A stretch of 64,000 bases of DNA from an uncultured Mycobacteriaceae bacterium (lineage in GTDB: Bacteria; Actinomycetota; Actinomycetes; Mycobacteriales; Mycobacteriaceae). Position 1 is the first letter of the stretch. The number at the start of each line of letters is the position of its first letter. The translations under genes were made by a program, and so were the position numbers. Under the pieces are notes generated by a model that searched no databases, was not told the DNA's origin, and was given only the letters and a program-made list of their open reading frames with translations. The stretch is taken from the NCBI GenBank assembly GCA_902826815.1, contig CADEGF010000037.1, forward strand, positions 1 through 64,000, given 5' to 3'. Below are positions 1 to 10,914 of the stretch, one piece after another.

Positions 1-19
1 GGCCGCCGCAAACCTCGAA

Positions 20-35
20 TCGAACATACGTTCGA
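20..35. promoter_or_regulatory. LexA (SOS) box upstream of aroC
   Basis: The 16 bases TCGAACATACGTTCGA match the mycobacterial LexA consensus (TCGAAC, four bases, GTTCGA) perfectly and form a full inverted repeat. A good -10-like hexamer, TATACT, follows at 37-42 on the + strand, so LexA bound here would cover the -35/-10 spacer of a promoter firing toward aroC. The symmetric site could instead serve a divergent gene to the left, outside the window. The site is read directly; regulation is inferred. Confidence 0.8.
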
Positions 36-36
36 C

Positions 37-42
37 TATACT
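37..42 (+). promoter_or_regulatory. Candidate -10 element for the aroC operon
   Basis: TATACT matches the sigma-A -10 consensus at five of six positions and lies about 94 bases before the aroC start. The region about 17 bases upstream (14-19, CTCGAA) is a poor -35, as is common in mycobacteria. The element abuts the LexA box. Low-to-moderate confidence because no start-site data are available. Confidence 0.4.
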
Positions 43-135
43 CGCGACCCCGACACGCGCCACCGATCCAGGGGCGGATCTGTGGATAACTTGCGGATTT
101 CAGCAGGCAAAGTCTGCCGTGGGAAGATGGGACGC

Positions 136-1343
136 GTGTTGCGATGGACCACTGCTGGTGAATCCCACGGCCGCGCTTTGGTGGCTGTGGTCGAGGGCAT
201 GGTCGCGGGTGTCGAGGTCACATCCGGCGAGATCGCCGGTGAGCTCGCGCGCCGAAGGCTGGGCTACGGTCGCGGCGCGCGAATGAAGTTCGAGCAGGAC
301 CAGATCACGATGCTCGCCGGTGTCCGCCACGGCGTGACGCTCGGGGGTCCGATCGCCATCGAGATCGGCAACACCGAATGGCCGAAGTGGGAAACCGTGA
401 TGGCCGCCGATCCCGTCGACCCGGCCGAGCTCGAGAACATCGCCCGCAACGAGCCGCTGACGCGCCCGCGACCAGGCCACGCCGACTACGCGGGAATGCT
501 CAAGTACGGCTTCGAGGATGCGCGGCCCGTGCTGGAACGCGCGAGCGCGCGTGAAACGGCCGCCCGTGTCGCCGCGGGCACCCTCGCGCGCGCGTTCCTG
601 CGGCAGGCGCTCGGCGTCGAGGTCGTCTCACACGTCATCTCCATCGGTGCGTCGGCGCCCTACGACGGCCCACCGCCGCAGGCGTCCGATCTGGCCGCCA
701 TCGATGCGAGCCCGGTGCGCGCGTACGACAAGGACGCCGAAACCAGGATGATCGCCGAGATCGAGGCCGCCAAGGCTGACGGCGACACGCTGGGCGGTGT
801 CGTCGAAATCGTGGCGAACGGTCTGCCGATCGGACTCGGCTCGTTCACAAGCGGAGACAGTCGCCTCGACAGCCAATTGGCCGGTGCGGTCATGGGCATC
901 CAGGCGATCAAGGGTGTCGAGATCGGCGACGGCTTCGAAACCGCACGCCGCCGCGGCAGCGTCGCGCACGACGAGATGTACCCGGGGCCCGGCGGCGTGA
1001 TGCGCTCGACGAACCGGGCGGGCGGGCTCGAAGGCGGGATGACGAACGGCCAGCCGCTACGGGTGCGGGCCGCGATGAAGCCGATCTCGACGGTGCCGCG
1101 CGCGCTGGCGACCGTCGACATGGCCACCGGCGACGAGGCGGTCGCGATCCATCAGCGCTCCGATGTGTGCGCTGTGCCCGCCGCCGGTGTTGTGGTCGAG
1201 ACGATGGTCGCGCTGGTGCTTGCCCGTGCGGCGCTGGAGAAGTTCGGTGGCGACTCGATCGCCGAGACCCGTGCCAACGTCGACGCCTATCTACGTTCTG
1301 TTGCCGCCCGCGAGCCGAGCCAAGCCGCACAGGCGTCGGGCTG

Positions 1344-1344
<1 letters not shown>
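136..1344 (+). CDS. aroC: Chorismate synthase
   Basis: Converts 5-enolpyruvylshikimate-3-phosphate to chorismate with reduced FMN, the last step of the shikimate pathway. The N-terminal signature [17 protein letters not shown] is present, with the conserved His near residue 11, and a second conserved His lies in [10 protein letters not shown] near residue 115. At 402 aa it has the usual mycobacterial length. GTG at 136 is chosen because it gives the family N-terminus MLRW and has GGGAAG about 9 bases upstream. ATG at 127 or 82 would only add non-conserved residues. It is the first gene of aroC-aroK-aroB-aroQ, with stop and start overlapping aroK as TGATG. Confidence 0.96.
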
Positions 1345-3515
<2,171 letters not shown>

Positions 3516-3519
3516 GGGT

Positions 3520-4083
3520 CTAGATCTGTTCCTGGCGGCGCTCGGTCGGCGTCTCGTCGGCGTCGGCGGGCGCGTCCGGGTGACGGACAGCGGCGAACAC
3601 GTCGGTGTCCGCGCGGTCGTCGTCGCCTGCTGCGAGGCCGTGGCGCTGGCGCGGTACTTCGTCAGCGTGACGGTCGACGCCCCAGTGCCCGATCGCAACG
3701 CCTGCGATAGCGGCGAGGAAGACCAGCAGCGCGGTGAACGCTGCGAAGGTGGTGAGCTCGTTGATCAGCCCGCCGACATAGAGGCCCTTGTACACAAGCG
3801 AGATCACCCATGCGAGCGCGCCGCTGACGATCCCGGCGAACAGACCGGCCAGCAGCCAGGTCATTGCCAGGTCATCGCGGCGGTCGGGATCGGGGTTCGC
3901 TCGCGCATCGGAGCGGCCGTCCAAGAACCCCCAGACGAACACCACGATGGCGAAGAGAACGACGAGGGTGACGCTGATCAACCCCGCCTTGGTTTCCCAG
4001 ACATTGATTGCAGCGCCCTGCACAAGTCGGATGAAGATCATCAGGGCCGCGAACACCAGTCCGCGCAGCAACCACTTACTCAT
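3520..4083 (-). CDS. B-4DMT-type small multispanning membrane protein
   Basis: A 187-aa protein with four clear hydrophobic segments (roughly residues 4-24, 33-55, 73-98 and 106-130) and a charged, Asp/Arg-rich cytoplasmic tail. Length, topology and position between aroQ and pepQ match a conserved mycobacterial membrane protein at the same locus (Rv2536 in M. tuberculosis, recalled, not searched), annotated as a B-4DMT family transporter. The substrate is unknown. It is the only minus-strand gene inside this block and converges on aroQ. The ATG at 4083 is divergent from pepQ, leaving a 33-base shared promoter region. Confidence 0.8.
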   Translation of the reverse strand: MSKWLLRGLVFAALMIFIRLVQGAAINVWETKAGLISVTLVVLFAIVVFVWGFLDGRSDARANPDPDRRDDLAMTWLLAGLFAGIVSGALAWVISLVYKGLYVGGLINELTTFAAFTALLVFLAAIAGVAIGHWGVDRHADEVPRQRHGLAAGDDDRADTDVFAAVRHPDAPADADETPTERRQEQI

Positions 4084-4116
4084 GGGGCATCACCTTAGCG
4101 AGTAGCGTCAAGGCCT

Positions 4117-5202
4117 GTGACTATATCCCAGCGTCGGGACCGCCTTCGGCGGCGGTTGCAGGCAGAGGGACTCGACGCGATATTGGTAACGCACCTGGTC
4201 AACGTGCGTTACCTGGCAGGTTTCACCGGATCCAACGCGGCATTGTTGATTCGCGCGGACGACGACACACCGGTGCTGGCGACTGACGGGCGCTACCGCA
4301 CCCAGGCGGCCCAGCAGGTTCCAGATGCCGAGATCGTGATCGAACGCGCCTGCGGGCCGTTTCTTGCAGGCCGGGCTGTGGCCGACGGTGCGCGACGCAT
4401 CGGCTTCGAGAGTCACGTCGTGACCGTTGAAGAGTTCGACTCGCTTGCCAAGGAGGCGTGCGACGCCGAGCTGGTCCGAGCGTCGGGCACGGTCGAGGCG
4501 CTGCGGGAGGTCAAGGATGCCGGCGAGGTCGCGCTGCTGAGGCTGGCATGTGAAGCGGCCGATGCGGCGCTGGCCGACCTGGTGGAGGGCGGCGGACTGC
4601 GGCCAGGGCGCACCGAGCGCGAGGTGGGTCGCGAGCTGGAGTCGCTGATGTTGGACCACGGTGCCGACGGGGTGTCGTTCGAGACCATCGTGGCCACCGG
4701 CGCCAACTCCGCGATCCCGCACCATCGGCCGACGGGTGCCGTCCTCGCGGCGGGTGACTTCGTCAAGATCGACTTCGGCGCGCTGGTATGCGGATACCAC
4801 TCGGACATGACGCGCACCTTTGTGCTTGGACCTGCCGCGCAGTGGCAGCTCGACCTCTACGAACTGGTCGCCACGGCCCAGCGGGCCGGGCGCGAGGCGG
4901 TCGGCGCAGGCGTCTCGCTGCGCGACGTGGACGCCGCATCGCGGCAGGTGATCGCCGACGCGGGGTACGCCGAGAACTTCACCCACGGCCTCGGACACGG
5001 CGTTGGGCTCGAGATCCACGAAGCGCCGGGTATCAACGCGGCCGCCGCCGGTACACTCCTTGCTGGCTCTGCGGTGACTGTGGAGCCTGGTGTCTACTTG
5101 CCCGATCGCGGCGGTGTCCGCATCGAGGACACGCTGGTCGTCGGCGAGAAAACGCCCGACCTGCTTACCCAGTTCTCCAAAGAACTGGCCATTCTCAGTT
5201 GA
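4117..5202 (+). CDS. pepQ: Xaa-Pro aminopeptidase / M24 family dipeptidase
   Basis: A pita-bread-fold metallopeptidase that cleaves X-Pro bonds in peptides in the cytosol. The N-terminal creatinase-like domain spans about residues 5-130. The catalytic domain shows the five metal ligands in order: two Asp in KIDFGALVCGYHSDMTRTF, His in THGLGHGVGLEIHE, Glu in TVEPGVYLP and Glu in GGVRIEDTLVV. It is 361 aa with a GTG start at 4117. It lies 20 bases upstream of efp, the usual actinobacterial arrangement, and is probably cotranscribed with efp and nusB. Confidence 0.93.
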   Translation: MTISQRRDRLRRRLQAEGLDAILVTHLVNVRYLAGFTGSNAALLIRADDDTPVLATDGRYRTQAAQQVPDAEIVIERACGPFLAGRAVADGARRIGFESHVVTVEEFDSLAKEACDAELVRASGTVEALREVKDAGEVALLRLACEAADAALADLVEGGGLRPGRTEREVGRELESLMLDHGADGVSFETIVATGANSAIPHHRPTGAVLAAGDFVKIDFGALVCGYHSDMTRTFVLGPAAQWQLDLYELVATAQRAGREAVGAGVSLRDVDAASRQVIADAGYAENFTHGLGHGVGLEIHEAPGINAAAAGTLLAGSAVTVEPGVYLPDRGGVRIEDTLVVGEKTPDLLTQFSKELAILS

Positions 5203-5222
5203 GAGACTAGGAGTAGTACCGC

Positions 5223-5783
5223 GTGGCATCGACAGCCGACTTCAAGAACGGGCTCGTCCTGAACATCGATGGCCAGCTGTGGACCATCACCGAGTTCCAA
5301 CACGTCAAGCCCGGCAAGGGCCCCGCGTTCGTGCGAACCAAGTTGAAGAACGTGCTGTCGGGCAAAGTCGTCGACAAGACGTTCAACGCCGGGGTGAAGG
5401 TGGAGACCGCCACGGTTGACCGTCGCGACACCACGTACCTGTACAAGGACGGCTCGGACTTCGTGTTCATGGACAGCCAGGACTACGAGCAGCACCATCT
5501 TTCGGAGTCGCTGGTCGGAGACGACGCGCGGTTTCTGCTGGAGAGCCTGCCCGTGCAGGTGGCGTTCCACAACGGCACGGCGCTCTATATCGAACTGCCG
5601 GTGACCGTCGAGATGGAGGTCACCCACACCGAACCCGGGCTGCAGGGCGACCGGTCCAGCGCGGGCACGAAGCCGGCGACGGTGCAGACCGGTGCAGAGA
5701 TCCAGGTGCCGCTGTTCATCAACACCGGAGACAAGCTCAAGATCGACTCGCGCGATGGCAGCTATCTGGGCCGAGTGAATTGA
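5223..5783 (+). CDS. efp: Elongation factor P
   Basis: Binds stalled ribosomes between the P and E sites and relieves pausing at polyproline. The 186 aa contain the KOW-like N-terminal domain and two OB domains. The loop tip [12 protein letters not shown] places Lys near residue 32. No dedicated lysine-modification gene (epmA, epmB) is seen nearby. The GTG start is preceded by AGGAG about 10 bases upstream. The stop overlaps the nusB TTG start (TTGA). Confidence 0.97.
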   Translation: MASTADFKNGLVLNIDGQLWTITEFQHVKPGKGPAFVRTKLKNVLSGKVVDKTFNAGVKVETATVDRRDTTYLYKDGSDFVFMDSQDYEQHHLSESLVGDDARFLLESLPVQVAFHNGTALYIELPVTVEMEVTHTEPGLQGDRSSAGTKPATVQTGAEIQVPLFINTGDKLKIDSRDGSYLGRVN

Positions 5784-6262
5784 CCAGACCCAAGCCCGAT
5801 CGGGGTCGGCACCAGGCGCGCAAGCGAGCCGTCGACCTGTTATTCGAGGCGGAGGCTCGCGGCATCACCCCCGCGGAGGCCGCCGAATCGCGAGAGGCCT
5901 TGGCGCAGAAGCAATCCGATGTGTCGGGGCTGAATCCGTACACGGTGACGGTCGCGCAGGGCGTGACACAGCACTCTGCGCACATCGACGATCTGATCGC
6001 AGCGCACCTGCAGGGTTGGACGCTTGACCGGCTGCCCGCCGTCGACCGGGCGATCCTGCGGGTGGCGGTCTGGGAATTGCTGCATGCCGACGACGTACCA
6101 GAACCGGTCGCCGTCGACGAAGCCGTGGAACTGGCCAAGCATCTGTCCACCGACGATTCGCCGGGATTCGTCAACGGCGTGCTGGGCCAGGTGATGTTGG
6201 TGACGCCACAGATTCGGGCCGCCTCGGCGGCGATTCAGGGCGGATCAGAGAGTTCCGGCTAG
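5780..6262 (+). CDS. nusB: Transcription antitermination protein NusB
   Basis: An all-helical RNA-binding factor that, with NusE (ribosomal protein S10), assembles rRNA antitermination complexes. At 160 aa it begins with [19 protein letters not shown], the family N-terminus, and contains [20 protein letters not shown] and the [21 protein letters not shown] block typical of NusB. The start is TTG at 5780, overlapping the efp stop, which implies translational coupling. Confidence 0.96.
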   Translation: MTRPKPDRGRHQARKRAVDLLFEAEARGITPAEAAESREALAQKQSDVSGLNPYTVTVAQGVTQHSAHIDDLIAAHLQGWTLDRLPAVDRAILRVAVWELLHADDVPEPVAVDEAVELAKHLSTDDSPGFVNGVLGQVMLVTPQIRAASAAIQGGSESSG

Positions 6263-6294
6263 ATCGACCCGGGTCGCGCTTCTAGTCTTGTGCG

Positions 6295-6834
6295 ATGGCC
6301 ACACCCCAGGACTGGGCGCCCTATTACGGCCTCGAGGACGCCGCCAAGGTGTACTTGCGGGATCCGCTAGTCGCGCTTGACCAACTGCGCGGCATTGTCG
6401 ACTTCCCGTCGATCCAGTCGTTCTTCATGTCGCGCAGGCTGACCGAGGAGTCGTGGGGGGAGGCGCTGGCCCAGGAGGTGGTGCTGACCGACGGCAGGCG
6501 GCTGGTGATGTGGCGCGCCGACGACGACATGTCGACGGGCGAGGAGAGCCAGCGTCAGGTGCTCAATGCGTCGGTGCGGACGATCCTGCTGTCCACGATC
6601 ACCGACCACATCCTGACGACGGAGTTCGATGTCCTGAACGACGGCACCAGAAGGCTTTCGGAGGTCCGGCTGCGGATGTACACACAACTGATCACGCGAA
6701 GCCACGAAAAGTCCGCCACCGACACCGATTACTTCTGTGAGTCGTTTCGCTTCGACAAGTCGGTAGACAACGGAGGGCTGGCCCAGATGGAGCGGCTGCT
6801 CCAGTTCGGCAGGGTGTTGTCACGCTGCATGTAG
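6295..6834 (+). CDS. Conserved protein of unknown function
   Basis: A 179-aa soluble protein (ATG at 6295) with no signal peptide or membrane segment. It contains a mid-region VRTILLSTITDHILTTEF and a C-terminal part rich in acidic and aromatic residues. I do not recognise the family and see no catalytic motif. It starts 32 bases after nusB in the same direction and could be the distal gene of the efp-nusB operon. It ends one base before the stop of the convergent monooxygenase. Codon use looks like its neighbours. Confidence 0.75.
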   Translation: MATPQDWAPYYGLEDAAKVYLRDPLVALDQLRGIVDFPSIQSFFMSRRLTEESWGEALAQEVVLTDGRRLVMWRADDDMSTGEESQRQVLNASVRTILLSTITDHILTTEFDVLNDGTRRLSEVRLRMYTQLITRSHEKSATDTDYFCESFRFDKSVDNGGLAQMERLLQFGRVLSRCM

Positions 6835-6835
6835 C

Positions 6836-8050
6836 TCAGGCCGACGAGTAGTCCGGCAGGTCAACCGAATCCGCGACTTTGAACCAGATCCTCGAAGCGA
6901 TCGGACGGAAGGGCCATCGCTGCATCCACTTCATCACCGCGATGTTGCCCGCGATGTCGGACGCCGAGTTGGGTGCGTAACGGTCGACGCGGTTCGGGAT
7001 GTCCTGACACTTGTCGACGTAGGGACGCATCCTGGTCTGGTAACGCTGCAGCGCAGCTTGGATTCCCTGAGCGTCAAACGAATCCGCGGGACCGAGTTCG
7101 CCGGCCAGCAGGTACGCGCCGACGAGCGCCAGGCTGGTGCCCATACCGCTGAGCGGTGAGGCGCAATACCCGGCATCTCCGACGAGTGTGACCCGGCCCG
7201 ACGTCCAGGATGGCATCTTCACTTGAAGGAATGAGTCGAAGTAGAAGTCGTCGGCTTCCTGGGCTGCGGCGAGAAGGGCATCGCAGTGCCAGCCGGCACC
7301 CGCGAACCGGTCCACGAGTATCTGACGCTGCTGGTCGAGGTCGCGGCGGTCGTAGCTGATCGGCTCAGATGCAAATGCCAAGCCTGCCTTGGCTGTTGCG
7401 GGGTCGTGGGTGGGACGGATGGAGGCGTTGAGACCGCCCGGCGCGAGGTACATGAGGTACCAGCCGTCCATGCCGACAGGGTCTGGAGCCGTGAACCATG
7501 CGTTGTAGCCGCCGAGCGGCTTGACGAACTCGTCCTCGGGGCCGAACTCCAGGCCGCGGACAGCCGAGTGTGGACCGTCGGCGCCGACGACAAGGTCTGC
7601 TCGCAACTTCGTGCCGTCCGCCAGGGTGACGTCGACGCCGTCGTCGTCCTGGCTCAGTGCCGAAACCCTTGTGTTGAAACGGTATTCGACGGAGTCCTTG
7701 GTCGCCTCATACAGCACGTCGACGAGATCGCCGCGGAGGATCTCCAATTTCGAGACGAGCCCATTGCCGTCGAAGGCGGTGACTGGCATCTCGGCACGCC
7801 GGTGGCCGTCGGACCCCACCCAGGCCACGCCGTGCTGCTCGAGGGCGTGCGCGCGCATCTGCGGCATCTGCCCCATGCGTTCGACGACGTCGCCGCCTGC
7901 GCCGCGGAGGTCGACGGTCTGGCCGCCCGGACGAATGCCCGGCGCGACCTCGACGATGATCACGCGGTAGCCATTGTTGCTGAGCCAGAACGCGAGGGAT
8001 GGTCCGGCAATGCCTGCGCCGCTGATCAAAACGGTTGGTTGTGTCACCAT
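6836..8050 (-). CDS. FAD-dependent monooxygenase (PHBH-type)
   Basis: A 404-aa single-component flavoprotein hydroxylase. It has the N-terminal dinucleotide motif GAGIAGPSLAFWL (residues 11-23), an aromatic-hydroxylase DG motif GADGPHSAVR in the middle, and the FAD ribityl-binding GDAGYCASPLSGMGTSLAL. No membrane segment is present. The substrate cannot be read from sequence; relatives oxidise aromatics, polyketides or antibiotics. The ATG at 8050 directly follows the stop of the upstream serine hydrolase (TAG-ATG with no gap), so the two are one transcription unit. Confidence 0.88.
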   Translation of the reverse strand: MVTQPTVLISGAGIAGPSLAFWLSNNGYRVIIVEVAPGIRPGGQTVDLRGAGGDVVERMGQMPQMRAHALEQHGVAWVGSDGHRRAEMPVTAFDGNGLVSKLEILRGDLVDVLYEATKDSVEYRFNTRVSALSQDDDGVDVTLADGTKLRADLVVGADGPHSAVRGLEFGPEDEFVKPLGGYNAWFTAPDPVGMDGWYLMYLAPGGLNASIRPTHDPATAKAGLAFASEPISYDRRDLDQQRQILVDRFAGAGWHCDALLAAAQEADDFYFDSFLQVKMPSWTSGRVTLVGDAGYCASPLSGMGTSLALVGAYLLAGELGPADSFDAQGIQAALQRYQTRMRPYVDKCQDIPNRVDRYAPNSASDIAGNIAVMKWMQRWPFRPIASRIWFKVADSVDLPDYSSA

Positions 8051-9253
8051 CTAGATCCCCAGCGCCTGATAGGTGCGCCGCACGAACTTCGGTTGCACGC
8101 CTTGCAGTTTCGCCAAGGATGTATTGCCCGCGACTGCGGCGGCGGAGTCGCCCGACATATCGGGGTGGTTCTGAATGAGGTAAAGCAGGATCAGATCCGC
8201 CGACGGATCGGCCTGCCACCAGGTCCCATACGCACCTGGCCACGTGAACGTTCCCTTGCCACCCGGCCCGAACAACTGCCGCGACTTCGCAGGGTCGGTG
8301 ACGACCGACAGGTTCAAGCCGAAGCCGCGACCGATCCAGTACGGCATCCCAAGAAAGGGGTGCTGCCGCTGCTGATCGGTCAGCCGATCGGTTCTCATCA
8401 GGCGGGCGGATTCTTCGGACAGCACGTTCTTTCCGTCGAGCGTCCCGAACCCGAGAAGCATCCGCACGAAGCGCAGATAGTCGTCGACCGTCGACCACAG
8501 ACCGGCGCCGCCACTGCACAGCGGCGGATCGCTGATGGGCGCAGGACCCATCGAATCGTGCCGCAGAGTGTCGCCGTCGAGTTGGTACATCGTCGCCGCC
8601 CGCGCCCGCCCCTTCGGCCCGGCGCTGAATCCGGTGTCGGGCATGCCGACCGGTTCGAGGATGCGTTCTCGCAACACGTCTGCGAGTGGCTTGGCCTCGA
8701 TCCTCGACAGCGCAATGCCGAGCACATCGGTCGAGACGCTGTAGGTCAGCCGCGCGCCGGGTTGATGCGCCAACGGAAGCTTCGCCAGATCCGCCAGCCA
8801 GGCGTCCTGATCTTGGCGGTGCGACAGCTTCCCGTATGCGCGCGCCAGCGGGCCGAGCACGGAGAACACGTATGCAAAGCCGCTGCGATGCGTCATCAGA
8901 TCGTCGAAAGTGATCGGTCGCTCGGCGGCCACGGTGTCGTCCAGCGAGCCGCGGACGTCGGTCATCACCCGAAGCCCGGACAACTCGGGCAGCCACGTCG
9001 ACACCGGGTCGGTCAGCGCCATCCTGCCCTCGTCGACCAGCGTCATCGCCGCCGCGACGGTGACGGGTTTGGTCATCGAGGCGATGCGGAACATGGTGTC
9101 GCGCTGCATCGGCAGCCGGGCTTCGACGTCGCGATAACCGAGCTCGTTGACCTGCACGACCTCGCCGCCCTGCCACACCAGCGTGACCGCGCCGGACAGC
9201 AGGCCCGCGTCAATCGCCTCATTTATGGACGTTCGGTTGCCGTCAAGATTCAC
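8051..9253 (-). CDS. Serine hydrolase, beta-lactamase class C / family VIII esterase type
   Basis: A 400-aa hydrolase. The nucleophile motif SxxK is SMTK at residues 59-62, and the second-motif Tyr appears in LTYSVSTDVLG, resembling family VIII esterases rather than true beta-lactamases (no clear Tyr-x-Asn). No signal peptide is visible, so a cytosolic esterase is more likely than a secreted penicillin-interacting enzyme. It is the first gene of a two-gene operon with the monooxygenase. It is divergent from the pyr operon across about 126 bases. Confidence 0.85.
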   Translation of the reverse strand: MNLDGNRTSINEAIDAGLLSGAVTLVWQGGEVVQVNELGYRDVEARLPMQRDTMFRIASMTKPVTVAAAMTLVDEGRMALTDPVSTWLPELSGLRVMTDVRGSLDDTVAAERPITFDDLMTHRSGFAYVFSVLGPLARAYGKLSHRQDQDAWLADLAKLPLAHQPGARLTYSVSTDVLGIALSRIEAKPLADVLRERILEPVGMPDTGFSAGPKGRARAATMYQLDGDTLRHDSMGPAPISDPPLCSGGAGLWSTVDDYLRFVRMLLGFGTLDGKNVLSEESARLMRTDRLTDQQRQHPFLGMPYWIGRGFGLNLSVVTDPAKSRQLFGPGGKGTFTWPGAYGTWWQADPSADLILLYLIQNHPDMSGDSAAAVAGNTSLAKLQGVQPKFVRRTYQALGI

Positions 9254-9332
9254 CGGCGCCAGGTTACTCAGGGCGGTTGGTGTCGCTGACGGCCGCTTCT
9301 GGAACTGGTGCTAAGCTCCCCGCAGTTCGACG

Positions 9333-9370
9333 TCCTTTAACGATCCGTCCCGAGAGGCGGAGAAGGAGGT
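9333..9370 (+). promoter_or_regulatory. PyrR-binding RNA hairpin masking the pyrR ribosome binding site
   Basis: The leader folds as TCCTT (9333-9337) pairing with AAGGA (9363-9367), and TCCG (9344-9347) pairing with CGGA (9358-9361). The loop is TCCCGAGAGG, the conserved PyrR-binding loop known from Bacillus pyr leaders. The 3' arm contains the strong Shine-Dalgarno AAGGAGGT at 9363-9370, so the closed hairpin should block pyrR translation. PyrR-dependent translational repression is established for M. smegmatis; here it is inferred from the match. No Rho-independent terminator follows, which argues against attenuation. Confidence 0.85.
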
Positions 9371-9379
9371 CAGGGGCTT

Positions 9380-9961
9380 TTGGGTGCCACCGACTCTTCA
9401 GATACCGACCGGGAATTGATGACCGCGGCGGACGTCGGTCGGACCATTTCCCGCATCGCCCACGAAATCATCGAGAAGACCGCACTCGATGGTCCCGATG
9501 CCCCCCGCGTCATCCTGCTCGGCATCCCCACCCGCGGCGTCGCACTGGCCGCGCGGATCGCCCAGAAGATCGGCGAGTTCGCAGGCATCGACGTTCCCCA
9601 TGGCGCTCTCGACATCACGCTCTACCGCGACGACCTCAACACCAAGCCGCCGCGGCCGCTGGAAGAGACCTCGATCCCCGACGAAGGCATCGACGGCACC
9701 GTGGTCGTCCTGGTCGACGATGTGCTGTATTCGGGCCGCACCGTACGCGCCGCGCTCGACGCGCTTCGTGACATCGGGCGGCCACGCGCAGTGCAGCTGG
9801 CGGTGTTCGTCGATCGCGGCCACCGCGAGTTCCCGCTGCGGGCCGACTACGTCGGCAAGAACGTGCCGACCTCGCGCACCGACAACGTCAAGGTGCGCCT
9901 GACCGAGCACGACGGCCACGACGGCGTGGCGATCGCATCGCATGGGGGTCCCGTTCGATGA
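9380..9961 (+). CDS. pyrR: Pyrimidine operon regulator / uracil phosphoribosyltransferase
   Basis: An RNA-binding regulator that senses UMP/UTP and binds the hairpin just upstream. It also has uracil phosphoribosyltransferase activity in many species. The 193 aa include the PRPP-binding motif [18 protein letters not shown] at about residues 108-124. The start is TTG at 9380, nine bases after a near-ideal Shine-Dalgarno. It is the first gene of pyrR-pyrB-pyrC-(membrane gene)-carA-carB-pyrF, and its stop overlaps the pyrB ATG (ATGA). Confidence 0.96.
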   Translation: MGATDSSDTDRELMTAADVGRTISRIAHEIIEKTALDGPDAPRVILLGIPTRGVALAARIAQKIGEFAGIDVPHGALDITLYRDDLNTKPPRPLEETSIPDEGIDGTVVVLVDDVLYSGRTVRAALDALRDIGRPRAVQLAVFVDRGHREFPLRADYVGKNVPTSRTDNVKVRLTEHDGHDGVAIASHGGPVR

Positions 9962-10914
9962 GCCCACGACATCTGCTCTCCGCGGCCGATCTGACGCGCG
10001 AGGACGCGACCGCGATCCTCGACGACGCCGACCGGTTCGCCGAATCGCTGCTCGGCCGCGAGGTGAAGAAGCTGCCGACCCTGCGCGGGCGCACGATCAT
10101 CACGATGTTCTACGAGAACTCGACCCGCACCAGGGTGTCTTTCGAGGTGGCGGGGAAGTGGATGAGCGGCGACGTCATCAACGTCAGCGCATCCGGCTCG
10201 TCGGTGGCCAAGGGCGAGTCCCTGCGCGATACCGCGCTGACATTGCGGGCAGCAGGCGCCGACGCACTGATCATCCGCCACTCGGCATCGGGCGCGGCCC
10301 AACAGCTCGCCGAGTGGACGGCCACCGAAGACGGCGGCGGCCCATCGGTGATCAACGCAGGCGACGGCACGCACGAACATCCGACCCAGGCACTTCTCGA
10401 CGCGTTGACGATCCGGCAGCGTCTCGGCGAGATCGAGGGCAAGCGCGTGGTGATCGTCGGCGACGTCCTGCACAGCCGGGTGGCGCGGTCCAACGTTCTG
10501 CTGCTGCACACGCTGGGTGCCGAGGTGGTCCTTGTTGCGCCGCCGACCTTGCTTCCCGTCGGGGTGTGCGGTTGGCCGGTGACCGTGTCGCACGACCTCG
10601 ACGCCGAGTTGCCCGTCGCCGACGCGGTGCTGATGCTGCGGGTCCAGGCCGAGCGGATGACGGGCGGATTCTTCCCGTCCGCGCGCGAGTACTCCGTGCG
10701 CTACGGCCTCTCTGAGAAGCGGCAGGCGATGCTGCCCGGCAACGCGGTGGTGCTGCATCCCGGCCCCATGTTGCGCGGCATGGAGATCTCGTCGTCGGTT
10801 GCGGACTCGACTCAATCGGCTGTGCTGCAACAGGTTTCAAACGGTGTGCATATCAGGATGGCGGTGCTGTTCCACTTGCTGGTTGGTGCGGGTCAGGAGG
10901 AGATCAGCGCATGA
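9958..10914 (+). CDS. pyrB: Aspartate carbamoyltransferase catalytic chain
   Basis: Condenses carbamoyl phosphate with aspartate. Carbamoyl-phosphate-binding [11 protein letters not shown] begins near residue 53. The HPTQALLD motif and the C-terminal [11 protein letters not shown] are also present. At 318 aa this is the regulatory-subunit-free class found in mycobacteria; no pyrI is nearby. The ATG overlaps the pyrR stop, and the stop overlaps the pyrC start as ATGA. Confidence 0.97.
   Translation: MSPRHLLSAADLTREDATAILDDADRFAESLLGREVKKLPTLRGRTIITMFYENSTRTRVSFEVAGKWMSGDVINVSASGSSVAKGESLRDTALTLRAAGADALIIRHSASGAAQQLAEWTATEDGGGPSVINAGDGTHEHPTQALLDALTIRQRLGEIEGKRVVIVGDVLHSRVARSNVLLLHTLGAEVVLVAPPTLLPVGVCGWPVTVSHDLDAELPVADAVLMLRVQAERMTGGFFPSAREYSVRYGLSEKRQAMLPGNAVVLHPGPMLRGMEISSSVADSTQSAVLQQVSNGVHIRMAVLFHLLVGAGQEEISA

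Noticed and set aside
7286-9289. 667-codon + strand frame opposite the monooxygenase and hydrolase
   Set aside because: It is antisense to two genes with clear catalytic motifs; its own translation is His/Arg/Gln-rich with no domain.
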